From NCBI GenBank assembly GCA_014384685.1, contig JACNFL010000083.1:7026-15255 (forward strand): DNA of 8,230 nt, given 5' to 3'. The DNA is from Methanobacteriota archaeon (GTDB taxonomy: Archaea; Thermoplasmatota; Poseidoniia; Poseidoniales; Thalassarchaeaceae). Under the pieces are notes generated by a model. That model was given only the letters and a program-made list of their open reading frames with translations, did not search any database and had not been told where the DNA came from. Made by a program: the position numbers and the translations under genes. Positions within the stretch are counted from its first letter, which is position 1, and each line of letters begins with the position of its first letter. Below are positions 1 through 5,898 of this stretch, piece after piece.

Positions 1-83
1 ACTGCCAACTTAGGCCATCAATTTTGGTTGAAAGCGTGGAGATAGTCGGTCTCAATTCTGTCACGATTTCAGCCATCCACTCG
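1..83 (-). repeat. Direct repeat, left copy (att-like gene 3' end)
   Basis: These 83 bases match 4926-5008 in the same orientation with 6 mismatches (positions 11, 14, 44, 52, 57 and 59), about 93% identity, with uninterrupted matches at 15-43 and 60-83. The match stops at position 84. Its other limit cannot be seen because the window begins there. The pair encloses the AT-rich protease and surface-protein operon. Confidence 0.9.
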
Positions 84-118
84 AAACCAACAATTTTTTG
101 GTATTTACTTGGCTTCAT
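1..118 (-). pseudogene. Detached 3'-end copy of the 312-residue unknown gene
   Basis: Read on the minus strand, positions 82 to 2 encode a tail almost identical to residues 286-312 of the protein at 4924-5862, beginning EWMAEIV and ending DGLSWQ; it differs only by Ala to Glu and Gly to Arg. Position 1 corresponds to the last base of that gene's TGA, so the stop itself lies outside the window. Homology ends abruptly at position 84. Upstream the frame stays open only to a TAG at 158-160, through a Lys-rich stretch unrelated to the parent protein. An in-frame ATG at 118-116 could make a peptide of about 39 residues, but no ribosome-binding site precedes it. I read this as a gene end displaced by an insertion or made by partial duplication, not as a working gene. 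Confidence 0.7.
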
Positions 119-179
119 CGGGACCAAATTATCTCTATATTCTTTCTTTTTTTGTCGCTAACTCTATTAATTCTTTATT

Positions 180-200
180 AAAAACGTATAATTATAAATG
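180..200 (-). terminator. Possible T-rich terminator after the surface-protein gene
   Basis: About 20-40 bases past the TGA of the 723-residue gene, the minus strand carries the AT palindrome TATAATTATA followed by ACG and five T residues. Archaeal transcription can stop at short T tracts without a strong hairpin, so this is a plausible end for the two-gene operon. The evidence is composition only. Confidence 0.25.
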
Positions 201-219
201 ATGTAGTGGGCCAAGAATC

Positions 220-2391
220 TCATGATTTAGGCCTTAATTGATAACCAATTAGAATGCTCAAGGAGAAAATTAAGCAGAGCTCAATTAAAATAACCAATAT
301 ATTCTTATTTGGAGAATCTGTTTCGTTAATAACCCGATGTTTAGGCTGGTCTGAAGATGAATTTTGAGTGTTTTCTGTGTTGAGACCTATTATTTCGATT
401 TCGGTATTATCGGAAGTTTGTTCTTCTATGACTGTATTATTATTATTATCAGAAGAGTTGTTCTGGGAAGTTTCATTTAGTGGGGGAGTCGAATTACCCT
501 CCTCCCAATATTCCAAGCAGATGATATTATAATTTGTATAGTTCAATGAGGTAATGATTTGCGTCATAAAATTGATACATGTGAAATTATCAAATTCGTA
601 TTCAAATTCACTCGGTCCAGTTGATGTTGCTAACCCGTTTAATTCTACATTGAACGAAATTGGATTGAGATGCTGAATTTTTAGATTCGAAATTGAATCA
701 ATATAAATCACTGAGGTATAATTTGTGAAATTGAAAAATAAAGCTTGCCCTGAGTTTTCCTCAATTACAATGTGTGTGTTGGGAATTATATCAATCCTCA
801 TAAAAGATGTAGGGCAATCGAAGTTGGAGAATTCCAATGAGAGATTCTCTATAGATAATTCCACTTCAAATAAACCTAGGTAATAATCATCAATGGTAAA
901 AATAAAAGTGCCATTGAGATTGCTTTCATTTAACAATGTGCATAAATTTTGATAATTTGAAAAGGATAGTCCTTCCTCATTTCGTTTATTTATTGACATG
1001 TTGATTTCAGTAAATTGGAAAGTGAATTTATCATCATCGGTAATATTAATTTGGCCCTCCGTCATCATTTTGTTTGTTTGATGTAGGAATTTGACATTTG
1101 TTAACCATTGGTGTTGTTTGAGATTTAATGTGAAATTTGCAAGTATTCGTTTGTCAAACACTGAACTGTCGGAATGAAGTAGGGCTGATATTGATTCTTT
1201 TGATTCATTGAAATCCAATAAAGTCACATTGGATAATGACAAATTATTTGCCATAAGGGTGTTGTTACTATTCCTCATATACATCGAAGATTGTATTCCG
1301 AATAATTCATCATTCCAAGGATAATCAAATTTGTAAGCAATCTTACATTCCGATATATCATGAAGTGGTTCTTCCCAATTGTCAGCTACTGCAGCAATTC
1401 TTGTTTGGTTAAATGAATATACTACTCCAAGACTAGGGAAATTTTTAAAACTTGAAGAAAACAAAACAGAGTTATTGCAACCGAGTTCCAACCACATAAT
1501 TTCTTGATCCCAAATAGATCGGTGATGTGTTATATTAATATTGGTTCTAATGTTTGGATTTTTTATATCTATTATCTCAATTTGTGATTCATTCATTGAA
1601 ATTGCAATCTTTCCGTTCCGCACATCAAAAGGACTCCCAAGCCCCATATCTCCCACAAACCATGGTAGTCGATGTCGGAATTCGGATGACACATTAGTCA
1701 ACGAAGAAAATTCGCTAGAATCAAGGTTGAAACTTGAGATTGTACGGTTGTATTTATCGATTGCTCGGAGGAAGTACAAGGACCCATTGTCATATTTTAC
1801 ATCCATTAGTCCAGAGAATATATTAATATAAAAACTGGAGGTATTAGAAAAGGTAAAGTTACTATTTTGGTCACTATATGTGTTGATGAAAATTTTGTCG
1901 TTGTTGCCTATGATTTGATAAAACGCTGTTCTTGAGTTGTCACACACAATCCTGCCAGAGAGATTTAATCCAACATGAAAGGTTGTGGCATTATTAAGGT
2001 CTATAACGCTTACAACAGTAGAGTTCCTAACGATAGCTGATGACTCAAACATACAGACGAGTTTTTGGTCGCGAAGATTTAAATCTTTGTCAGGAGCAAC
2101 TCCATCTTGTAATACAAGTGTGCTATTTCGCGGAATTCCGTCTGCATCCAAAACGGCTATATTGTAAAGAAGAAAATTCCCTCTTAGACCGATATGAGTT
2201 AACGGAAAATCATCAACTAGACGTTCATTTTCCCAATAAAGTGAATCATTATAATTTTCTTCATCGTATTCATGATAATAACTACTGTGCCAAGCCGGAC
2301 TAATTTGGGAAAAGTCATCTGAATTATTCAACCATAAAGGGTTAATAAGTATCATACTGAGCCCTATAGCAATAGGGATTGTAAGTTTCAC
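220..2391 (-). CDS. Sequon-rich, membrane-anchored surface protein of unknown function
   Basis: This 723-residue protein has the layout of an archaeal cell-surface protein. An N-terminal hydrophobic segment (about residues 3-20) looks like a signal peptide. A very large ectodomain follows, then an Asn/Ser/Thr-rich stalk (about 630-696, including four Asn at 649-652), one hydrophobic helix (about 697-719) and a short basic tail, RPKS. I count about 36 N-X-S/T sequons, so heavy N-glycosylation is likely. Eight ectodomain cysteines could form disulfides. The first half contains repeated strand-turn-strand phrases such as NGKIAISM and DNGSLYFLRA that hint at a beta-propeller, but I recognise no family. 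The GTG start is chosen because GAGGTGA lies 6 bases upstream; an internal ATG at residue 13 would cut into the signal peptide. It begins 11 bp after the metalloprotease gene ends and is probably translated from the same mRNA. A role as anchor, receptor or substrate-binding partner of the protease is conceivable but unproven. Confidence 0.85.
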   Translation of the reverse strand: MKLTIPIAIGLSMILINPLWLNNSDDFSQISPAWHSSYYHEYDEENYNDSLYWENERLVDDFPLTHIGLRGNFLLYNIAVLDADGIPRNSTLVLQDGVAPDKDLNLRDQKLVCMFESSAIVRNSTVVSVIDLNNATTFHVGLNLSGRIVCDNSRTAFYQIIGNNDKIFINTYSDQNSNFTFSNTSSFYINIFSGLMDVKYDNGSLYFLRAIDKYNRTISSFNLDSSEFSSLTNVSSEFRHRLPWFVGDMGLGSPFDVRNGKIAISMNESQIEIIDIKNPNIRTNINITHHRSIWDQEIMWLELGCNNSVLFSSSFKNFPSLGVVYSFNQTRIAAVADNWEEPLHDISECKIAYKFDYPWNDELFGIQSSMYMRNSNNTLMANNLSLSNVTLLDFNESKESISALLHSDSSVFDKRILANFTLNLKQHQWLTNVKFLHQTNKMMTEGQINITDDDKFTFQFTEINMSINKRNEEGLSFSNYQNLCTLLNESNLNGTFIFTIDDYYLGLFEVELSIENLSLEFSNFDCPTSFMRIDIIPNTHIVIEENSGQALFFNFTNYTSVIYIDSISNLKIQHLNPISFNVELNGLATSTGPSEFEYEFDNFTCINFMTQIITSLNYTNYNIICLEYWEEGNSTPPLNETSQNNSSDNNNNTVIEEQTSDNTEIEIIGLNTENTQNSSSDQPKHRVINETDSPNKNILVILIELCLIFSLSILIGYQLRPKS
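435..450 (-). repeat. Short AAT trinucleotide run in the stalk
   Basis: Four consecutive AAT codons (residues 649-652) encode an Asn tetramer inside the low-complexity stalk of the surface protein. Gain or loss of a unit would keep the frame and only change stalk length. Confidence 0.7.
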
Positions 2392-2397
2392 CTAATG

Positions 2398-2404
2398 TCA
2401 CCTC
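2398..2404 (-). promoter_or_regulatory. Ribosome-binding site for the surface-protein gene
   Basis: The minus strand reads GAGGTGA, then 6 bases, then GTG. The site overlaps the TGA stop of the upstream metalloprotease gene (2405-2403), so ribosomes ending one gene are placed on the start signal of the next. It supports the GTG start and translational coupling of the pair. Confidence 0.75.
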
Positions 2405-4364
2405 AGTTTGATTGTTCCCATGTTAAAGCCATCCACTGCCAAGGCCCATATGTGTTATTCGTGATGGCCTGGGAGTAAGCTGGCCAGATTATCCAAGTTG
2501 CAGATGTTGTGAGGTTCACTTTAGATGAATATTGATGTCTGGCGTAATCATCGGGGGGTTGAGTTCCATCATAATCTTCTAGCCCTCTAATCCATAAAGG
2601 ATTTGACCAATAATTTCTAGAATCCCCATTCACGATTCGCATGTTTTCACATGGATTAAATTTGACATAACCTTGCCATGCGTCGTAGTGCTCTAATAAC
2701 GTAGAGTTGGCAATAGTCCTGATGCCAAAGAACGAAGTGCATGAATTGAATGACATGGTGTTCGGAAAGAGGGGTGAGGACATGTTAAGAACCTTTGTTG
2801 AATAAGCAATTTTCCAAAGGTGTTGCTGTTGGTTTGATACATCAATAATTTTGTTCGCGTCAACTTGTACAAACCAATACTCTAACTGGGGGCCGTGCTC
2901 GGACGCTCTTTGACTCCAATTGTGCCATGCTGGTTGAATGTGCTTGTATCGTAATCCCGATAAACTTCCATTGTTCAACCAATAATCATAAGTTTGATTT
3001 GAGAAGAATGGAGTTCCGTAGCAACTTATTAGATCATAATTCATTTGATTTGTCATAATTGACCTAAAATCACCTTCTGATGCCGAACTCGTTGGTGAAA
3101 CATACTTGTCATCGGAATTATCTCCGCCACAATAACCATTTGTTGAGTTCCCTCTCCACGAGGCCTCCGATAATTTATGAGGTGCTCCGAGAGTGTGGCC
3201 GATTTCATGTGCGATTAAGATTGCGTGATGCCTAATGAAAGAGTTCGAGGACTGGCTAATAGGTAACATTCTAATCCATCCATCACCAACTCCCTCAAGT
3301 CCTGCTTTATTGATGGATGTGTCCCAATACCTGTTTGTGGCACACCCGATCAGAGTGCCCACATTCCAGCTCAAGCCGTCATGATTATTGCCATCATCAT
3401 AATAGAGATACAGCGCAGAGTCAATATGGTCAAAGTACCAATTAACATGTAAATTGGTTATTTTATAATTATATATTGAACTTCGCAGATTATCATTGTT
3501 ACATTGAGAGTTAGGTGTGTTCCAATTGAGAGGTTTTGGTTCTGTTTGATTGTTCGGATTTACCTCGCTTAGTTGTTCTATTGAGAGGTAGATACCTCTC
3601 TGACGATAGTAGGTATTTGCTTCGTTCAATATTTTGCACATTGATGGAATATTTGAGATAGATGAGTTGTGGTAGAGCAAGTTTAACCTAATAAGGTCAT
3701 ATTCATATTGGTCTATTCCAATTGTATTGGTAATTGGAGGTTTCATTCTGAGCCATGGTTGTGTATAATTCAATACATCAAGATGTGTGCTGAACTTTAG
3801 ATTCCCATTTTGGTAAAATGAGGAAACGGTTGCAATCCAACCTCTACTTGGCGCGAAGAAAGTGTAAGAGATATTCCAAGAAACATTGCCTTGCCCTGAA
3901 AATGTTGGCCAGTGCCATCCATTTCCGTAAATTGAACCATCATCAGTTGAGAAGAAAAGCAGTTGAGATACGGGGTTTCCCGTTGCCTGCCTGCATGAAA
4001 GAGTGTTTGAAGTTACTTCAGTTCCTAATGTGTAATTGACTCCAAGGCTGGTATCGAATATGTCGATATGGGTCAACATTGTAGAGTAAATACCAGAAGG
4101 GTCTTCATTAAGCCCTACGGGATAATAGTTCGATATCAGTTGGAAGTTACCTGTGTTCGGGTCTAATTGAAACTCCATTCCTCTGTTCTCACTCCATGAA
4201 TCTCCAGTAGTTGTATTCGCTGAGGAATTGTTTGATAGTGAAATATGGAAAAGTACCTCCAATTTTTGATGACTCTGGAGGCCAGATGCTACGCCATCCG
4301 ACCACGCCGTTGAAAAAAGTAAGAGAATTGAAATGAGCAAAGTGATGAATGTAAACCTTCCCAT
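2403..4364 (-). CDS. Secreted reprolysin-like zinc metalloprotease (metzincin)
   Basis: Counted from the ATG at 4364, this is a 653-residue exported endopeptidase. Residues 1-22 form a signal peptide with a Leu/Ile-rich core ending near FSTAWS. Around residues 250-264, YYRQRGIYLSIEQL resembles the early helix and edge strand of metzincin catalytic domains. HDGLSWNVGTLIGC (about 328-341) resembles the strand before the active site in reprolysins. HEIGHTLGAPH (386-396) supplies three zinc-binding His and the catalytic Glu, and SIMTNQM with Met437 is a good Met-turn. About 17 N-glycosylation sequons and eight cysteines suit an extracellular enzyme. No C-terminal anchor is visible, so it may be released or held by a partner. 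A TTG at 4382 would add six residues (MIKPKL), but the ATG gives a normal signal peptide and fits the upstream TATA-like box. Protein degradation outside the cell is the likely role; the substrate is unknown. Confidence 0.88.
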   Translation of the reverse strand: MGRFTFITLLISILLLFSTAWSDGVASGLQSHQKLEVLFHISLSNNSSANTTTGDSWSENRGMEFQLDPNTGNFQLISNYYPVGLNEDPSGIYSTMLTHIDIFDTSLGVNYTLGTEVTSNTLSCRQATGNPVSQLLFFSTDDGSIYGNGWHWPTFSGQGNVSWNISYTFFAPSRGWIATVSSFYQNGNLKFSTHLDVLNYTQPWLRMKPPITNTIGIDQYEYDLIRLNLLYHNSSISNIPSMCKILNEANTYYRQRGIYLSIEQLSEVNPNNQTEPKPLNWNTPNSQCNNDNLRSSIYNYKITNLHVNWYFDHIDSALYLYYDDGNNHDGLSWNVGTLIGCATNRYWDTSINKAGLEGVGDGWIRMLPISQSSNSFIRHHAILIAHEIGHTLGAPHKLSEASWRGNSTNGYCGGDNSDDKYVSPTSSASEGDFRSIMTNQMNYDLISCYGTPFFSNQTYDYWLNNGSLSGLRYKHIQPAWHNWSQRASEHGPQLEYWFVQVDANKIIDVSNQQQHLWKIAYSTKVLNMSSPLFPNTMSFNSCTSFFGIRTIANSTLLEHYDAWQGYVKFNPCENMRIVNGDSRNYWSNPLWIRGLEDYDGTQPPDDYARHQYSSKVNLTTSATWIIWPAYSQAITNNTYGPWQWMALTWEQSN

Positions 4365-4386
4365 TAATTTGGGTTTAATCAAACTA

Positions 4387-4704
4387 TTAGTTATATTTTT
4401 CTAAATTTTGTTTGGTTGTATTACTCCAACAGTTCTTTCTCACATAGGGGTTAAAGTATGTTAGTAAGAATAAATATTGTAGCCTATCTGTTTGATTAAC
4501 CATCAAGGACGGAGTGATCCTTTGGCTGTTTTGAGCCAACCTCGAGGAAGGCATGGGACAAGCGCCGTGATCCTTGAGATAAGACATGCCTGTGACAAGT
4601 TGATCATCCACCTGCAACGTCACAAATGTCGGCACCGTGTCATTATCGACGAGAACTAATTTGAGAGCATAGTGACATTCGCGATCGCACGCGACCTCAA
4701 TCAC
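4387..4704 (-). CDS. Possible short or broken gene, unknown
   Basis: An open frame of 105 codons starts with GTG immediately after an in-frame TGA and has no ribosome-binding site. Its first 70 or so codons have a protein-like makeup, with a Cys/His pair (CDRECH) and a strand-like stretch (ALKLVLVDND), and favour G or C at third positions. The last 30 codons run into AT-rich DNA and look like read-through. I recognise no family. It may be the surviving tail of a gene cut by the insertion that brought in the neighbouring operon, or simply a chance open frame. The 81-codon frame that overlaps its start is Ser-rich and looks like the antisense shadow of the plus-strand frame at 4768. Confidence 0.3.
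   Translation of the reverse strand: MIEVACDRECHYALKLVLVDNDTVPTFVTLQVDDQLVTGMSYLKDHGACPMPSSRLAQNSQRITPSLMVNQTDRLQYLFLLTYFNPYVRKNCWSNTTKQNLEKYN
4391..4400 (-). promoter_or_regulatory. TATA-like box for the protease/surface-protein operon
   Basis: The minus strand reads AAAAATATAA, centred about 32 bases before the ATG at 4364. An archaeal start site about 25 bases downstream of the box would leave a leader of only a few bases. This matches the absence of any Shine-Dalgarno sequence before this ATG, whereas the second gene of the operon has one. The surrounding DNA is AT-rich, so chance cannot be excluded. Confidence 0.4.
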
Positions 4705-4923
4705 TCAATTGGATGGCCAACAAACATGTCAAGTGAGTCAAGGGCATGATGGCCAGCCGGTGCTAGAATGGCAGGGTTTTCTGGTCCGTTGAAGGGGCAG
4801 AAACGCACCATTTTTGAATCCAGAGGGAAAAGGGTTAGTTTCACTAATGAGGAAGAACTACAACTTAGAGATGACTTTCTCCCGCGCATTTTTGAAATAT
4901 TATTAGGAGAATTTCGTGTTGCA
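4405..4923. other. Gene-poor stretch between the two operons
   Basis: No convincing complete gene, tRNA or other structured RNA is seen here. Base composition changes across it, from AT-rich next to the protease promoter (below about 4500) to roughly half GC near 4540-4720. The 9-base word GTGATCCTT occurs at 4516-4524 and 4567-4575; its first copy forms a small inverted repeat with AAGGA about 13 bases upstream. The stretch contains only the two doubtful frames listed separately. If the flanking operon is an insertion, this is where degraded element DNA or a former intergenic region would lie. Confidence 0.5.
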
Positions 4924-4956
4924 TCACTGCCAACTAAGACCATCAATTTTGGTTGA
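4768..4956 (+). CDS. Possible small plus-strand protein, unknown
   Basis: This 62-codon ATG frame would be the only plus-strand gene. Its middle (KRVSFTNEEELQLRDDFLPR) has a balanced, charged makeup that looks more protein-like than the Ser-rich frame opposite it. Against it, there is no ribosome-binding site, and its end overlaps the 3' end of the convergent 312-residue gene by 33 bases, so its last residues are antisense to that gene's conserved tail. In the second copy of the repeat the matching frame meets a TAG at 11-13, so this ending is not kept. It is listed because it may be a remnant of a former gene. Confidence 0.22.
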   Translation: MAGFSGPLKGQKRTIFESRGKRVSFTNEEELQLRDDFLPRIFEILLGEFRVASLPTKTINFG

Positions 4957-5862
4957 AAGCGTGGAGATTGTCGGTCCCAATGCAGTCACGATTTCAGCCA
5001 TCCACTCGGCAACTTTTTCTGGATTCCCGAGTGGATTATTAATTCCGACTTCACCAGTTTGGCGAGCAATCAACAGCGGCCACCTTCCCATCGAAGGTGG
5101 CCATAACTGAACATCGCCGGGTAAATTTTCAACAGCGTGAGGGAGAGCTTCATGCGACCAAATGGGGTTGCTTGCAAGGCGAGTCAATGCTCCACGTTGG
5201 GAGTTGCAAAGAGCAACGGTTCTCAACGCATCTAGTTTGTTGGGTTCTTCCTCATCAGGTCGGTCTAACTCGCCTGGTGGGGCGCGTTCAAAGAGCAAAA
5301 AACCGTGTTTATTCTGAGGTGTATCAGGGTGCCACCCTAAGCCGGCAAAAATTGTGAACAGGCTCTCCCACTTTTCTGGGGCCCGAATATACCAGCCCAT
5401 TCTGTCTTGCTTATTGTCAACTTCCAAGTGCCAAGTCCAATCTTTCAAGTGTGGTAATAGCGAGTTGCGAATTTGACCAAGAAGTACCCGTTTGTCGAGC
5501 ACAGATTTTTGTGAGGGATTGGCCGGAGGTCCTTCTATCGCAGTTGGTGGGCCGATATTGACGGCTAAAAAAGCGCTCAAATTCAGGCCAAGGTCTTTCG
5601 GACAAATTGACCAACGGTGTTCACCCAATCTTTCTGGTCCTTCATTGATTTTTTCAGGTTCAATTGTCCAGCGGTGGATGCTTTTTTCACCATCATTTCC
5701 AGTCCCCAATCTGAAACTAATTCTGTCATCTGAAAGTGATACTGCTCCCTTGTGGGCGGTGAATTTTAGTTGGCCTTGAGGGGTGGGCGTGTGTGGACCT
5801 GGGTAGGGGTGGTCATCGAAGTCGAGTTCTTCCCAGAGGCGGCGGAAAAGTGCCTCTTGCAT
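4924..5862 (-). CDS. Conserved-looking intracellular protein of unknown function
   Basis: This 312-residue protein has no signal peptide or membrane helix and is probably cytoplasmic. I do not recognise a family. It is rich in Trp (13 residues) and Pro, with an acidic linker, DRPDEEEPNKLD (about 200-211), separating a larger N-terminal part from a C-terminal part. ATG at 5862 is the first start after an in-frame TGA six codons upstream; no Shine-Dalgarno sequence precedes it. Its position only 36 bp after the GH67-like gene suggests a shared transcript and a possible role in sugar handling, which is inference from context only. The last 27 codons are duplicated at 1-83, and in that pair four of six differences are silent, which argues that this tail has been under protein-level selection. 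The 3' end may be an integration site, in which case the present tail could have been supplied by the inserted DNA. Confidence 0.8.
   Translation of the reverse strand: MQEALFRRLWEELDFDDHPYPGPHTPTPQGQLKFTAHKGAVSLSDDRISFRLGTGNDGEKSIHRWTIEPEKINEGPERLGEHRWSICPKDLGLNLSAFLAVNIGPPTAIEGPPANPSQKSVLDKRVLLGQIRNSLLPHLKDWTWHLEVDNKQDRMGWYIRAPEKWESLFTIFAGLGWHPDTPQNKHGFLLFERAPPGELDRPDEEEPNKLDALRTVALCNSQRGALTRLASNPIWSHEALPHAVENLPGDVQLWPPSMGRWPLLIARQTGEVGINNPLGNPEKVAEWMAEIVTALGPTISTLSTKIDGLSWQ
4926..5008 (-). repeat. Direct repeat, right copy (in-place gene 3' end)
   Basis: This segment spans the codons for residues 286-312 and the last base of the TGA of the 312-residue gene. It is the partner of 1-83, in the same orientation and about 4.9 kb away. 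Similarity begins sharply after 5009 when read towards the stop, and nothing in the 5010-5100 coding region resembles the DNA beyond the left copy. Confidence 0.9.
5078..5102. repeat. Perfect 10-bp inverted repeat with 5-base loop
   Basis: GGCCACCTTC at 5078-5087 pairs exactly with GAAGGTGGCC at 5093-5102 around the loop CCATC. It lies inside the coding sequence of the 312-residue protein (roughly residues 254-262, PPSMGRWP), about 70 bases from the repeat breakpoint. It is not followed by a T run on the coding strand, so it is not a standard terminator. It may be only a by-product of codons flanking the two WP pairs. Confidence 0.75.
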
Positions 5863-5898
5863 GGGTGGCGGAGGGGTTGCTCACTGATAGCGATGCGC

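Noticed and set aside
1..83. Direct repeat as terminal repeat of a transposon, or as a CRISPR unit
   Set aside because: The repeat is gene coding sequence, has only two copies 4.9 kb apart, and lacks inverted ends or a transposase.
4365..4382. TTG start at 4382 for the metalloprotease
   Set aside because: It adds only MIKPKL before a good signal peptide, has no ribosome-binding site, and would fall before or at the expected transcript start; the ATG at 4364 is better.
4701..4946. 81-codon minus-strand frame overlapping the end of the 312-residue gene
   Set aside because: Ser-rich, low-complexity makeup opposite Glu codons, no ribosome-binding site, and overlap with a better gene; it looks like an antisense shadow.
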